DNA from: Acinetobacter junii CIP 64.5
GTDB lineage: Bacteria > Pseudomonadota > Gammaproteobacteria > Pseudomonadales > Moraxellaceae
Length of the DNA: 64,000 nucleotides
Direction: 5' to 3'
NCBI RefSeq assembly: GCF_000368765.1
Contig: NZ_KB849655.1
Location: forward strand, 1,484 to 65,483
The notes under the pieces were generated by a model, which was not told where the DNA came from, searched no databases, and saw nothing but the letters and a program-made list of their open reading frames with translations. Below are positions 28,153 through 37,137 of the stretch, one piece after another (the first letter of the stretch is position 1; each line of letters starts with the position of its first letter). The position numbers and the translations under genes are program-made.

Positions 28153-28446
28153 TTAATAATAACTCACCATTAATACAGCTTTGTTTTGGTCATTTTCCTT
28201 CACTAAATTAATTTCAATAGTTTCGTTTTTTTGTGATTCACTTATCAGAGTTGATAAATTATGAGTATTTACTTTGATATTATCTTTAATATTGCTTAAT
28301 CTTTCACAATCTTTTGTTTTTTGTGAAATTGAACAGGTTTCCTCTACAATATTTCCTTTGAATTGAATCATATTTGCTGCATTTGTAATTGAACCTAACC
28401 CTAAGTAAGCTATTATAAAACTGAGTTTATATATTATTTTATACAT
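28153..28446 (-). CDS. Small secreted protein with fimbrial-subunit-like N-terminus
   Basis: A 97-residue protein with a signal peptide (IIYKLSFIIAYLGLGSITNA). The sequence NMIQFKGNIVEETCSIS follows, resembling the first strand and cysteine of chaperone-usher pilins; a second Cys occurs in KTKDCERLS. It ends LMVSYY, like a pilin C-terminal strand. It is much shorter than a normal subunit (150-180), so it may be a reduced subunit or assembly stopper. It lies just downstream of the fimbrial operon, on the same strand but beyond its terminator. Confidence 0.6.
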   Translation of the reverse strand: MYKIIYKLSFIIAYLGLGSITNAANMIQFKGNIVEETCSISQKTKDCERLSNIKDNIKVNTHNLSTLISESQKNETIEINLVKENDQNKAVLMVSYY

Positions 28447-28716
28447 CTTTTATGCCTTTATTTAATGTATTCATTATTAAATATCATAAAAAACATATTT
28501 TAGGCAATATTAATTTAACTGTTTGATTAAATTGATTTTAAAAGTGTGTTGTATTTAGCATTTTTAATACGAAACTGTTTTTTAATTCAAATTTTAATTT
28601 ATTGTGAGTTGTTTTTCTTATTTTAATTAATCTGTGATGTAGTAATTAAAAAATAAAAAAACCTCAAATTAAATTTACATAATTTGAGGTGAATGGAAAC
28701 TTTAGATCAATCTAAA
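28447..28716. other. A+T-rich gap holding the fimbrial operon terminator
   Basis: No gene is seen. The gap contains the terminator at 28650-28690 and, closer to the small gene, strongly A+T-rich sequence that may hold its promoter. Confidence 0.5.
28650..28690 (-). terminator. Terminator of the fimbrial operon
   Basis: On the minus strand the stem ACCTCAAATTA/TAATTTGAGGT is followed by a run of seven T. It is 26 bases beyond the tip-adhesin stop. Confidence 0.75.
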
Positions 28717-29751
28717 TTAATCATACTCAATGGTCACAGTCGCCATTGCTCGTACAGTCCCAGCAGTGACGTTAGTGGCAGTTTGATAATATTGTGCAGT
28801 CATAGGAACATTGTATTGCAATGTTTGATTTGAGTTCACCGTGCCCAATTCAAGTTTGTCGCCTTTCTTAATGATTTGATTTTTATTGTTATAGTTCCAA
28901 AGTAACTGCACACCTACACCATTTGCTTTTGTAGATGCGGGTGCAGTATTTTGCATAACTTGATTGTTCGTACCATCTTGAACGTAATCAAAACTTAAAC
29001 TAATGAGATTTTTTTCTTCATAACCCGTCGGATTGTCTCCACCATTACATAAGATATTCATATCAAATGTTTGTGCGCCTTGTGTAGAGCCTACACCTGT
29101 GAAACTAGATTTTGTTACGGTTGGAAGAGTAACAACTTTATTGATATTACCTTGTATCTCGCAAGAAGATGATGCAATTGTAATAGCATCACCATAAACA
29201 TGACTAGTTAAAATCGGTTGATTGGGGTGTGAGGTTAGGTAATATCGACTGTATTGACCAGGGACTAATGCACCAGAACCAGTTTGTGAAGCTGTCTTAA
29301 CGATTTCAACAACAAAATATCCAGTATCTAATGAATAATTAGTGCCTCCCCAAGAAGAACCACCACTGATATTTCTCGAATAAGGATAATATCCAGAAAA
29401 ATTTGAGTTATTTTGTGCTTCACGATATAAACGAATTCCAATACCAGGAATATTTGTACTATAAATATTATTGCCAAGAGGACCGACTGGATAACTTTGA
29501 GTTAAATCTGCTCGAACAGTTCCACTTGAATATCGGGTGCAATTAATTGTCGAATTATTTGGATCAATTGCAAAAGTTGCTTTACGTAGGATCTTGCCAA
29601 CTTCATCGCTAGGACGAACAACAACACGTCCCACAGCCATACTGATTATTTTTGTTGTGAAGCCAGCTGTAGGTGCACAAGCTGCATTTGCTAAACTTGT
29701 AAAACCAAGACCTGTTGTCAACAAAGCACCAGTGATTAGTATTTTCTTCAT
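28717..29751 (-). CDS. Fimbrial tip adhesin (two-domain pilin)
   Basis: A 344-residue secreted protein, last gene of the chaperone-usher operon. A signal peptide (MKKILITGALLTTGLGFTSL, cut after ANA) is followed by an N-terminal putative receptor-binding domain. A pilin-like C-terminal domain starts near SSCEIQGNINKVVTLPTV and ends in the donor-strand-type segment RAMATVTIEYD. This layout is that of FimH-like tip adhesins. Its ATG overlaps the usher stop by four bases (ATGA), so translation is coupled. Confidence 0.85.
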   Translation of the reverse strand: MKKILITGALLTTGLGFTSLANAACAPTAGFTTKIISMAVGRVVVRPSDEVGKILRKATFAIDPNNSTINCTRYSSGTVRADLTQSYPVGPLGNNIYSTNIPGIGIRLYREAQNNSNFSGYYPYSRNISGGSSWGGTNYSLDTGYFVVEIVKTASQTGSGALVPGQYSRYYLTSHPNQPILTSHVYGDAITIASSSCEIQGNINKVVTLPTVTKSSFTGVGSTQGAQTFDMNILCNGGDNPTGYEEKNLISLSFDYVQDGTNNQVMQNTAPASTKANGVGVQLLWNYNNKNQIIKKGDKLELGTVNSNQTLQYNVPMTAQYYQTATNVTAGTVRAMATVTIEYD

Positions 29752-32300
29752 TTACAAACCGCCTCAGTCATAATTAAGTTGTTTTGATCTTTCTCTAATT
29801 GAGATGAAACATCGTAAGTTATTTCACATTGTTCAGTACTATCGTCACCCCATTTTACAACGAGACGATCAGTTGCTTTTTGTGTGCGAAGATAAACCAT
29901 ACTACCTTGTGCAACTATTCCAACAGACTCATTATTTTGATCAAAAACTTGAGCTGCAAATGGTAGGTTTCCACCTTTAGCTGTTTTAGTCGCAATATAA
30001 ATTGCATATCCCGTTTTGGTTGCGAAATCAACCTTTGAAATAGCTCCTGCAAATGGTGCTATTCGTTGGCTAGACTCTTCTAACTCAACATTGGTCGACA
30101 TTTCTTGAGGATCTAAAGTGATGTCATTTAAGCGGTAAGGTATCACATAAGGTATTACGGCATAACCTTTCTTGTTAATACTTAATCCAGTCGTATTATT
30201 AACCTTAGCACCTGTTGCATCAGGGGCATAGACAAGAACCATCGTTTGACCCTGTTCTGACCCAAATAATACGCCATCTTTGTGTGCAAGAATATTACCT
30301 GAAACGCTAACCATGGCTTGTTCATATGAATCTGCAACACTATAAGATCCACCCACTGTTGCGTAGTTGGTTTTATACCGGCCATTTACATTAAGCGTTG
30401 GATTGCTACGATCTTGATGTGTGACTGATGATCCATAACTGAAACGATCACCTACAGTTCCACTCACGCCTACAGTTCTGGAATCTTCTGATGCATTTGC
30501 ATTCACATTCATTGAATGTTTTTTGAAACTTAATGGGAAGGACAGTGTCATCAAGTATTCTGTATCAGTTGTTTGATTACTAGGTCCATAATCTACTTGG
30601 CGGTTTATCGCTGAGATACCATAGGTTAATCCTTGGTAATTATTACTATAACCAATTTGGTATTGCTTACTACTTTCGTTGCGATTCCAATAATCCACCC
30701 ATGAGCCGACCATATAGACATTACCCCAACCATCAGGTAAGCCTTGGTTTAAGGTGATTTGAAATTCACTACGCTGTTTGCCCACAGCGTAACTATTCAA
30801 ACCGCGATCTTCCAAATCACGAATTAAAATTGCATCACGTAATTTGTAGTAATTCTCTGTCGAATAACGATAGGCCGCAAGTGTGAGGTTTGTATTCGTT
30901 GATGTAATCAACTTGCTGTAGCTCAGTCGATAACTTTGCCCAGTTTGTGATTTTTTTCTTTCAAAATCAGCATCAGAGTGGGTGACGTCTAATGAAATTG
31001 CTCCGATTGGCGTTGCAAATGCGGCACCAGCCAATACTGAAGCATATTTTTCAGTTGCTTGAAAACCTGTATAACCAGTGAGGTAATTATTTATACCTCT
31101 TTGGTATTTACCTTGTACAACCCATGGGTCGAGATGAATATCATTATCTCTAAATTCACCTGCAGTAACAGAGTAGCGACTCATACCAGGGCGCAACATT
31201 TGCACTACAGATGCATAAGGAATAGCGAATTTTTGTATTTCACCATTTGATTCAATAATCGATACTTCTAACTCACCGCCAAAACCTGTTGGGTAGAGGT
31301 CATTAATTTCGAAACTTCCTGGTGAAACTGTGGTTTGGTAAATCAGTTGACCTTGTTGACGTACTTCAACTTTAGCATTGGTTTTTGCATTTCCGCGAAT
31401 ACGAGGGGCATAGCCGAGCATGCTATTCGGCAACATTCGGTCATCACTTGAAAAATCTACACCTCGATATCCGAAAGAGTCAAAGATTTCACCATTTGTG
31501 AAACTATCACCTAAGGTAAGTACGCCACGATATTTAGGAAAAGCACGTTGTAAGTAGGTGCTTGTCGCTTGATAGTCTGATTTACTTTCATTATCGGGCG
31601 GGCGATCTTGCCAGCGCCATTGACCATTATGGCGTAATTGCCAGCCAGCAATGTTTATACCAGCTGTTAAAGCCATAAATGCATTAGTTGTTTCTTTATT
31701 ATCACTATTGTTGTTGAATGTTTTATAAGCACTACCACTATATGATAGAAAACCAGCATTAATCCCACGATCCCAAATACTTGGATCTACATAGCCTTGA
31801 GCATTTTTTTGTAATGCAACTTGTGGGATTGAAATATCTACACGTAATTTTGAAGTATCAAATTCATAAAATGCATCGTCAACCCATTCTTGAATTTTCA
31901 TACAGCTATTAGCTGATTGAATAGATTGAGTCTGTTTCAAAATTTCTTGTTTAACACCGTATTCGAGTAACGTACTTGTATTGAAGCATGTTGTTGCATT
32001 TTGCTTAGGATCAATCGCCTTGAACATCATACGGCGTTTACCGAACCATTGACCGTTCACGTAGACATCAACGTTGTATTCACCTGGTAGAACAGGGTTA
32101 CCATATTTAAAGCGTGAAATATCAATTTTCTGAGCATCACCAATCAAGAAGGATGAGTCAAACTCAGCCTCCATAGCATTATTAGGAGCAGATTCATCTG
32201 CGTAAACCATGATTGGCATAGTCATGCTGATTATGCCGGATGTAAGGTAAAAACAAATATGACGCTTTAATAATCTGTATGGTGCGTGCCGTTTTGACAT
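29748..32300 (-). CDS. Outer-membrane fimbrial usher (FimD/PapC family)
   Basis: Outer-membrane pore of 850 residues that receives chaperone-subunit complexes and assembles the fibre. After an N-terminal membrane-like stretch, the mature part opens with AEFDSSFLIGDAQKIDISRF (usher N-domain). The beta-barrel and plug region has GDSFTNGEIFDSFGYRGVDF and the typical PGSFEINDLYPTGFGGELEV. C-terminal domains end with a cysteine pair (EQCEITYD, EAVCK). The length is normal. It lies between the chaperone gene (58-base gap) and the adhesin. Confidence 0.95.
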   Translation of the reverse strand: MSKRHAPYRLLKRHICFYLTSGIISMTMPIMVYADESAPNNAMEAEFDSSFLIGDAQKIDISRFKYGNPVLPGEYNVDVYVNGQWFGKRRMMFKAIDPKQNATTCFNTSTLLEYGVKQEILKQTQSIQSANSCMKIQEWVDDAFYEFDTSKLRVDISIPQVALQKNAQGYVDPSIWDRGINAGFLSYSGSAYKTFNNNSDNKETTNAFMALTAGINIAGWQLRHNGQWRWQDRPPDNESKSDYQATSTYLQRAFPKYRGVLTLGDSFTNGEIFDSFGYRGVDFSSDDRMLPNSMLGYAPRIRGNAKTNAKVEVRQQGQLIYQTTVSPGSFEINDLYPTGFGGELEVSIIESNGEIQKFAIPYASVVQMLRPGMSRYSVTAGEFRDNDIHLDPWVVQGKYQRGINNYLTGYTGFQATEKYASVLAGAAFATPIGAISLDVTHSDADFERKKSQTGQSYRLSYSKLITSTNTNLTLAAYRYSTENYYKLRDAILIRDLEDRGLNSYAVGKQRSEFQITLNQGLPDGWGNVYMVGSWVDYWNRNESSKQYQIGYSNNYQGLTYGISAINRQVDYGPSNQTTDTEYLMTLSFPLSFKKHSMNVNANASEDSRTVGVSGTVGDRFSYGSSVTHQDRSNPTLNVNGRYKTNYATVGGSYSVADSYEQAMVSVSGNILAHKDGVLFGSEQGQTMVLVYAPDATGAKVNNTTGLSINKKGYAVIPYVIPYRLNDITLDPQEMSTNVELEESSQRIAPFAGAISKVDFATKTGYAIYIATKTAKGGNLPFAAQVFDQNNESVGIVAQGSMVYLRTQKATDRLVVKWGDDSTEQCEITYDVSSQLEKDQNNLIMTEAVCK

Positions 32301-32358
32301 AATAAAATTCGCCTATATGGTATAGGTACTTAAAATTATTGGTTATAAGAAAGAATGA

Positions 32359-33090
32359 TTATTGGAGCTTAATTGGTCTTTCGAAGCGTCCACCGTAATC
32401 ATTAACATTGATAAAACTCATTTTTTCAGTAGATGACGTTTTTAATTGAACACGATCTTCTGAAAAAGGTTTTAACATTAGGCCTTGAGGCAATAAATCG
32501 ACTTTTTTATCGCCATTCACTTGGAAAATAGAAGTCATCGTAATGTGGAATGGGGTCGGATTTTTAATCACAAGACTTTGCCCAGACTTTTGCCATTGCA
32601 ATTTATCTATTGCTAAATTGGCATCTTCTTTGATCGTTGAAGGGCGATAAAAGAATTTAATTCGAGAACGAATTGCGAGCTGTAAAAAATTATCAGGTAC
32701 TGTTTCTCCGCCTTTAGCCGTTGGCTTTGGTGGGATGTCTAGTACGTTTAACCAGAGTACAGATTCTTGTTGTTGATTTAACTTAGAGGCATTTGGCAGA
32801 GCTGTAATTCTGAGCGTCTGACTTTTTGTCGCTTCAACACGTGAAATAGGTGGTGTAATCATGAAAGGTACTTTTGATTGATCAGGCGTACTTTTAGGAT
32901 CACCTTCATCAATCCAAGCTTGGACCAGAGCAGGTTTAGAGCCATTGTTACTAAGTTGTAATGTTACTTCACGGGCATCAGAAGGATAAATGACACGTGT
33001 ACCATGAATAACAATTTCTGCGTGCGAAGCTGTGGCAATCATCGAACAGAGTGCTAAGCCAGACAAAAAATTACAACCGTGAAATGACAT
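32359..33090 (-). CDS. Periplasmic fimbrial chaperone (PapD family)
   Basis: A 243-residue chaperone with a signal peptide (SGLALCSMIATASHA). Two immunoglobulin-like domains follow: the first has GTRVIYPSDAREVTLQLSNN and the subunit-binding Arg; the middle has the family motif LWLNVLDIPPKP and NFLQLAIRSRIKFFYRP. It donates a beta strand to pilins and delivers them to the usher. It sits between the pilin and usher genes. Confidence 0.93.
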   Translation of the reverse strand: MSFHGCNFLSGLALCSMIATASHAEIVIHGTRVIYPSDAREVTLQLSNNGSKPALVQAWIDEGDPKSTPDQSKVPFMITPPISRVEATKSQTLRITALPNASKLNQQQESVLWLNVLDIPPKPTAKGGETVPDNFLQLAIRSRIKFFYRPSTIKEDANLAIDKLQWQKSGQSLVIKNPTPFHITMTSIFQVNGDKKVDLLPQGLMLKPFSEDRVQLKTSSTEKMSFINVNDYGGRFERPIKLQ

Positions 33091-33174
33091 GTTTTACATT
33101 CTCTGAAAAAGCGGAAGATTATAAAAATTAAAGAGTTTCTATGTTCTGAAACATAGAAACTCAGCGATCAATAA

Positions 33175-33708
33175 TTATTGATAAATAATTGTATATTGAA
33201 CGTTTGTCGTTACTTCACCAGCTGTAGATGCACCAGTTGCGTAGTATTCAGCATAGTAGTTCAAGTCGGCAGTACCGCCATCAACAACATCAACCCATTG
33301 AGAGTTAGCTTGAGCACCGCTAGCGCCAGCAGCTAAAACTGGAATCACTTGGTTGTTACTACCTAATAATTGGACATCAACATTTTGAGCACCAGCAGTA
33401 GCTTGGTTGATTAAGCGACCAGTGTTGAAGTCAACAGTTGCACCTGGTTCGAAGTAAGTTGCAACTTTACCTTCTGAACAATCTTTTAAGTTGATTTGGA
33501 ATGGAGTACGACCTGCAACATCGCCAGCATTTGCTAAAGTTTGTCTAGAAACTGTTGGAAGTGTAACAGTAAAGTCTTTACCAGCAGGAGTATTGATAGT
33601 ACAAGTTTTGTCAGTTACTAGACCATTGATTGTAATTGTGCCGTCAGCAGCTTGAGCGTTTGCGATGCCTACAACTGAAAGTGCAGCGATCAAAGCAAGT
33701 TTTTTCAT
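33175..33708 (-). CDS. Major fimbrial subunit (type-1-like pilin)
   Basis: A 177-residue pilin and first gene of the operon. It has a signal peptide (MKKLALIAALSVVGIANAQA), the N-terminal extension and first Cys in GTITINGLVTDKTCTINTPA, the second Cys in KDCSEGKVA, and the C-terminal strand VTTNVQYTIIYQ. It should form the fibre shaft. The order pilin-chaperone-usher-adhesin resembles other Acinetobacter type-1-like clusters. AGAAATC lies before the ATG. Regulation is not visible from the gene itself. Confidence 0.93.
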   Translation of the reverse strand: MKKLALIAALSVVGIANAQAADGTITINGLVTDKTCTINTPAGKDFTVTLPTVSRQTLANAGDVAGRTPFQINLKDCSEGKVATYFEPGATVDFNTGRLINQATAGAQNVDVQLLGSNNQVIPVLAAGASGAQANSQWVDVVDGGTADLNYYAEYYATGASTAGEVTTNVQYTIIYQ

Positions 33709-34185
33709 AATGATTTCTCTAATACATCAGCTAAAAGTTTGAATTAGATTACTTTTCCAGTTAAATTCTTGCGCTGAACAAGTAATGCGCGAAATATACC
33801 ATTCATTATAAAAAATGCAAACTTCGTCACATAAATTTAATACTTAAATTTATCAATTGTTATAATTTGAATAACCTATTGTTTATTTATTAGTTTTTAT
33901 TAATAAACTTTCGTTATTAAGTGAATTTTATTTAAATAATCTCAGGGTGACTGTTAAGTTTTGTGATTAAAATCAAATCATTTAGTTGTTTTTTGATCAA
34001 GGTGTTCATTTTTTCTTATCAATAACTATAAAAAATCAGTTCAGCTTATTTTTAAAAAATCTAAATATAGGTGGGGAAAATTACATAGATTACAAAAACA
34101 CCTAACTTGTTTTAAGAATTTTTTAAGATTCAATTCTTAGTGTTTTAGTCATGATTAGATGAAAAAATCAGCTAAGGAGTTTTCA
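33709..34185. other. A+T-rich regulatory gap upstream of the fimbrial operon
   Basis: This divergent gap of nearly 480 bases separates the pilin from the gene at 34186. It is very rich in A and T, as are many H-NS-silenced promoters of surface structures. I see no open frame, invertible-element repeat pair or long homopolymer that would imply phase switching. Confidence 0.5.
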
Positions 34186-34533
34186 ATGAATATGCTTTAT
34201 ACTCATAAACCGAACTACTATTTTTTTGCTCATAAATTTGTTTTATTTCTTGAAAGTTATATTAAAAATCATCCTCAAGAATTGATCACAAGCTTTAACT
34301 TGCAAACGATCTACGACTTGTTCAGTCATGACCGAGCTTCGAGTACAACAAATCTTGAAGGTATTTTAAATATCGCCGATGAATACATGCTTGAGACAGA
34401 TGAAGGGCAGCAGCCATTAATTCACGCATATCATGTTCATCTTGATAACCATGTTTTAACCTTAGAGTTTAATGCTAAAGCGATGATCAGCTTGAAGTCA
34501 GGACAAAGTCTTATTAGTCCTCAAGCTGCATAA
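34186..34533 (+). CDS. Hypothetical cytoplasmic protein
   Basis: I do not recognise a family for this 115-residue protein. It is soluble and acidic, with no signal peptide or membrane segment. It has a helical middle (LESYIKNHPQELITSFNLQT) and ends with alternating hydrophobic strands (NHVLTLEFNAKAMISLKSGQ). The ATG at 34186 has AAGGAG at the right distance; an ATG at 34159 would put this site inside the gene. It may be related to the smaller gene at 34659, which also ends in a His/Leu/Val-rich strand motif. Confidence 0.7.
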   Translation: MNMLYTHKPNYYFFAHKFVLFLESYIKNHPQELITSFNLQTIYDLFSHDRASSTTNLEGILNIADEYMLETDEGQQPLIHAYHVHLDNHVLTLEFNAKAMISLKSGQSLISPQAA

Positions 34534-34552
34534 TCTAGAAATTCCTCTTGAT

Positions 34553-34592
34553 ACACTTAACCACGAATCTCCTTTGGTTAAGTGTTTTTTTT
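34553..34592 (+). terminator. Terminator after the gene at 34186
   Basis: The stem ACACTTAACCA/TGGTTAAGTGT is followed by a run of eight T. Confidence 0.85.
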
Positions 34593-34658
34593 ATATAGCT
34601 GTTTTAAGTAAATTTATTCGTTATGATATTTTTAATTTAGTTGAAAATATTGAATCTC

Positions 34659-34871
34659 ATGAATAAAGACTTCAATTCTGACACTTATACGGTTGATGAA
34701 AATATTGCCAATACTATTTTTTGGCTTATGCAACATCAAGATATTTTTGATTCATTTCATTTTGATGTACATACACAGGAATTATCCGTAACACATGCTG
34801 CTGGCGTAGACATTATTCGTCAAGGCATGTTTCTAAATGCAAAATATGGAATTTTAGTTACTTCGATCTAA
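34659..34871 (+). CDS. Small hypothetical protein
   Basis: A 70-residue protein, MNKDFNSDTYTVDENIANTI onward. It has a pattern like the end of the protein at 34186 (HFDVHTQELSVTHAAGVDII compared with HVHLDNHVLTLEFNAKAMIS), so the two may be diverged paralogues. No family is recognised. The ribosome site is weak, and a TTG at 34641 is an alternative start. The terminator at 34885 follows. Confidence 0.55.
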   Translation: MNKDFNSDTYTVDENIANTIFWLMQHQDIFDSFHFDVHTQELSVTHAAGVDIIRQGMFLNAKYGILVTSI

Positions 34872-34884
34872 TCTCAACAGTACA

Positions 34885-34916
34885 GAAAAAAACCTTGTCG
34901 ATTGACAAGGTTTTTA
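34885..34916. terminator. Terminator shared by the 34659 gene and bioB
   Basis: The hairpin AACCTTGTC-GATT-GACAAGGTT has A and T runs on both sides. It ends five bases before the bioB stop and can serve both converging genes. Confidence 0.85.
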
Positions 34917-34920
34917 TATT

Positions 34921-35910
34921 TTATGCACTCATTGCATCTATAGATAGTTCTGCCACCGTTGGTTTAGGTTTTTCAGCAGTTAAACCTAATTTAGCAAATA
35001 AGACTTGATCTTTACCTTCACCAGCGTTTGGTGTTGTTAGTAATTTATCACCAGAGAACAAAGAGTTTGCTCCAGCCATAAATGCTAAGGCTTGATCAGA
35101 ATCACTGAGGGATTCACGTCCAGCAGATAAACGGATATAACTGTGAGGCATAATAATACGTGCAACAGCAATAGTACGAATCCATTCAGTAACATCTAAC
35201 TTTTCTACATCTGCAAGCGGAGTACCTTCAATTGGAACAAGCATGTTAATTGGTACGGATTCAGGGTGAACGGGCATAGTAGAAAGCTCATGTAATAAAC
35301 CAATACGGTCATTACGAGTTTCACCTAGACCAACAATCCCACCACTACAAACTTTCATCCCAGCCTGACGCACGTGATCAAGTGTATTTAAACGGTCATC
35401 AAAACTACGTGTACTGATGATGTGTGAATAATATTCACGAGAAGTATCAAGGTTGTGGTTGTAGTAATCTAAACCAGCATCTTTTAAGCGTTCTGCTTGA
35501 GATTGGTTTAGCATCCCCAAAGTCATGCAAGTTTCTAAACCTAATGCTTTTACTTCACGAACCATTTCGAGAACATAAGGCATATCACGTTCATGTGGAT
35601 TACGCCAAGCAGCACCCATACAAAAACGTGAAGAACCAGATTCTTTTGCTGAAATAGCTTCACGAATAACTTTATCAACAGCAATGCGTTTTTCCGCTTC
35701 TAATTTAGAATCGTAATGAGCAGATTGAGAGCAATACTTACAGTCTTCAGGACATTTACCTGTTTTGATTGAAAGTAGTGTGCTTACTTGAATGGTATTT
35801 GCTTGGAAATGTTGACGATGAACGCGTTGTGCTTCAAATACTAAATCTAAAAAAGGTTGGTCATATAAGGCTTGGATTTCATCACGAGTCCAGTCATTAC
35901 GTAGGGTCAT
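34921..35910 (-). CDS. bioB: Biotin synthase
   Basis: Radical-SAM enzyme that inserts sulphur into dethiobiotin, the last step of biotin synthesis. The motif Cys53-x3-Cys57-x2-Cys60 ([13 protein letters not shown]) holds the SAM-bound [4Fe-4S] cluster. The second, sacrificial cluster uses later cysteines in SRFCMGAAW and GLETCMTLG and an Arg in [10 protein letters not shown] prefer the ATG at 35910 (329 residues), because GGAT lies before it; the ATG at 35922 gives four extra residues. The gene stands alone, away from the other bio genes. Confidence 0.95.
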   Translation of the reverse strand: MTLRNDWTRDEIQALYDQPFLDLVFEAQRVHRQHFQANTIQVSTLLSIKTGKCPEDCKYCSQSAHYDSKLEAEKRIAVDKVIREAISAKESGSSRFCMGAAWRNPHERDMPYVLEMVREVKALGLETCMTLGMLNQSQAERLKDAGLDYYNHNLDTSREYYSHIISTRSFDDRLNTLDHVRQAGMKVCSGGIVGLGETRNDRIGLLHELSTMPVHPESVPINMLVPIEGTPLADVEKLDVTEWIRTIAVARIIMPHSYIRLSAGRESLSDSDQALAFMAGANSLFSGDKLLTTPNAGEGKDQVLFAKLGLTAEKPKPTVAELSIDAMSA

Positions 35911-35989
35911 TGTTATATCCATGATGATTGATTACAAAGATTGAGATTAATCATACAGAAATCATGCCAAAGCCAAAGGGCAAAAAACA

Positions 35990-37114
35990 TCATTTTTCTA
36001 TTTGATGGACAATTGGTTGTCGCAATTGTTGTTGAATTGCCCAATCAATATGTATGTTTACAATCTCATCGTGCCAAGGTTTTGCTTCTTGCAACTTAGC
36101 AACGATTTCATTCGAGTATGGCGCATTTCCAAGTCCGATTGCAATATTACGTTTAAATGATTGATACCCTGTGCGACGTATCGGGCTGCCTTCAGTGTTG
36201 GCTAAAAATGTAGCTTCATCCCACTGCCAAATATCGAGTAAGCTAATATTGTCTAAACTATGTCTTGGATCAAAATCAGGAATTGTGGCTGTTTTAGCAA
36301 AGCCATTCCAAGGGCAAATTAACTGACAATCATCACAACCAAAAATTCGATTACCAATTCCAGCGCGGTATTCTTCTGGGATTATGCCTTTATATTCAAT
36401 GGTTAGATATGCAATACATTTTCGAGCATCTAACATATAAGGTTCAACAATCGCTTGTGTAGGGCAGATATCAATACACGCTGTACATGAGCCACAATGT
36501 GCTGTCGCAGGTTGATCAAAAGGTAGATCGAGTGAAGTAAATAACTCACCTAAAACAAAAAAGGAACCTGATTTTTTATGAATGAGTAAAGTATGTTTCC
36601 CTGTCCAACCCATACCTGCACTTTCAGCAAGCGATTTTTCAAAAATTGGTGCTGAATCAGCAAATGGACGTGATTCGAAATCTCCAACTTTTTCTTTGAT
36701 GCGAGTAGCTAAAGTTTTAAGTCGACCACGCATAACTTTGTGATAATCGCGACCACGTGCATAACGTGCGATAATGGCTGAATTTGGTTCAAATGGTACA
36801 TAACGGGGCTTTGGCGATGCTACAAGATAGTTCATACGCACACAGATAATACTTTTTGTGCCTGGCACGAGCAAAGTTGGGTCGGCTCGTTTATCCAAGT
36901 TTTCCTCTAAATAGTGCATGTCAGCATGATAGCCGCGTTTTAAATATTCTTTAAATCTCGGCATTTGATCTTGAGCATCTGGTTTGGCAATGACACAATC
37001 AGAAAAACCCAATTCCAAAGCTTGTGCTTTTATCCATGTTTTAAGTTCTTGAGGATCAAGCTGCTGAATCTCAATCTTTTGAGAAGTGTTGTGAGATGAG
37101 GAAGTGGAAGCCAT
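35990..37114 (-). CDS. queG: Epoxyqueuosine reductase
   Basis: Cobalamin- and iron-sulphur-dependent enzyme that reduces epoxyqueuosine to queuosine at position 34 of certain tRNAs. The 374-residue product has two [4Fe-4S] motifs: CGSCTACIDICPTQAI and CDDCQLICPWNGFAK. The N-terminal cobalamin-binding domain includes the catalytic-Asp region ESRPFADSAPIFEKSLAE. A HEAT-like tail follows. It is divergent from nnr with only 23 bases between the two starts, so their promoters must overlap. Confidence 0.94.
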   Translation of the reverse strand: MASTSSSHNTSQKIEIQQLDPQELKTWIKAQALELGFSDCVIAKPDAQDQMPRFKEYLKRGYHADMHYLEENLDKRADPTLLVPGTKSIICVRMNYLVASPKPRYVPFEPNSAIIARYARGRDYHKVMRGRLKTLATRIKEKVGDFESRPFADSAPIFEKSLAESAGMGWTGKHTLLIHKKSGSFFVLGELFTSLDLPFDQPATAHCGSCTACIDICPTQAIVEPYMLDARKCIAYLTIEYKGIIPEEYRAGIGNRIFGCDDCQLICPWNGFAKTATIPDFDPRHSLDNISLLDIWQWDEATFLANTEGSPIRRTGYQSFKRNIAIGLGNAPYSNEIVAKLQEAKPWHDEIVNIHIDWAIQQQLRQPIVHQIEK

Positions 37115-37137
37115 AAACCAATAATAAGGAGAAAATC

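Noticed and set aside
24944..28446. Accessory segment as a phage-defence island
   Set aside because: No nuclease, helicase, methylase, TIR, reverse transcriptase or other defence domain is seen; the genes are secreted proteins and IS parts.
33709..34185. Invertible promoter switch upstream of the pilin
   Set aside because: No pair of inverted repeats and no recombinase gene are present in or near the gap.
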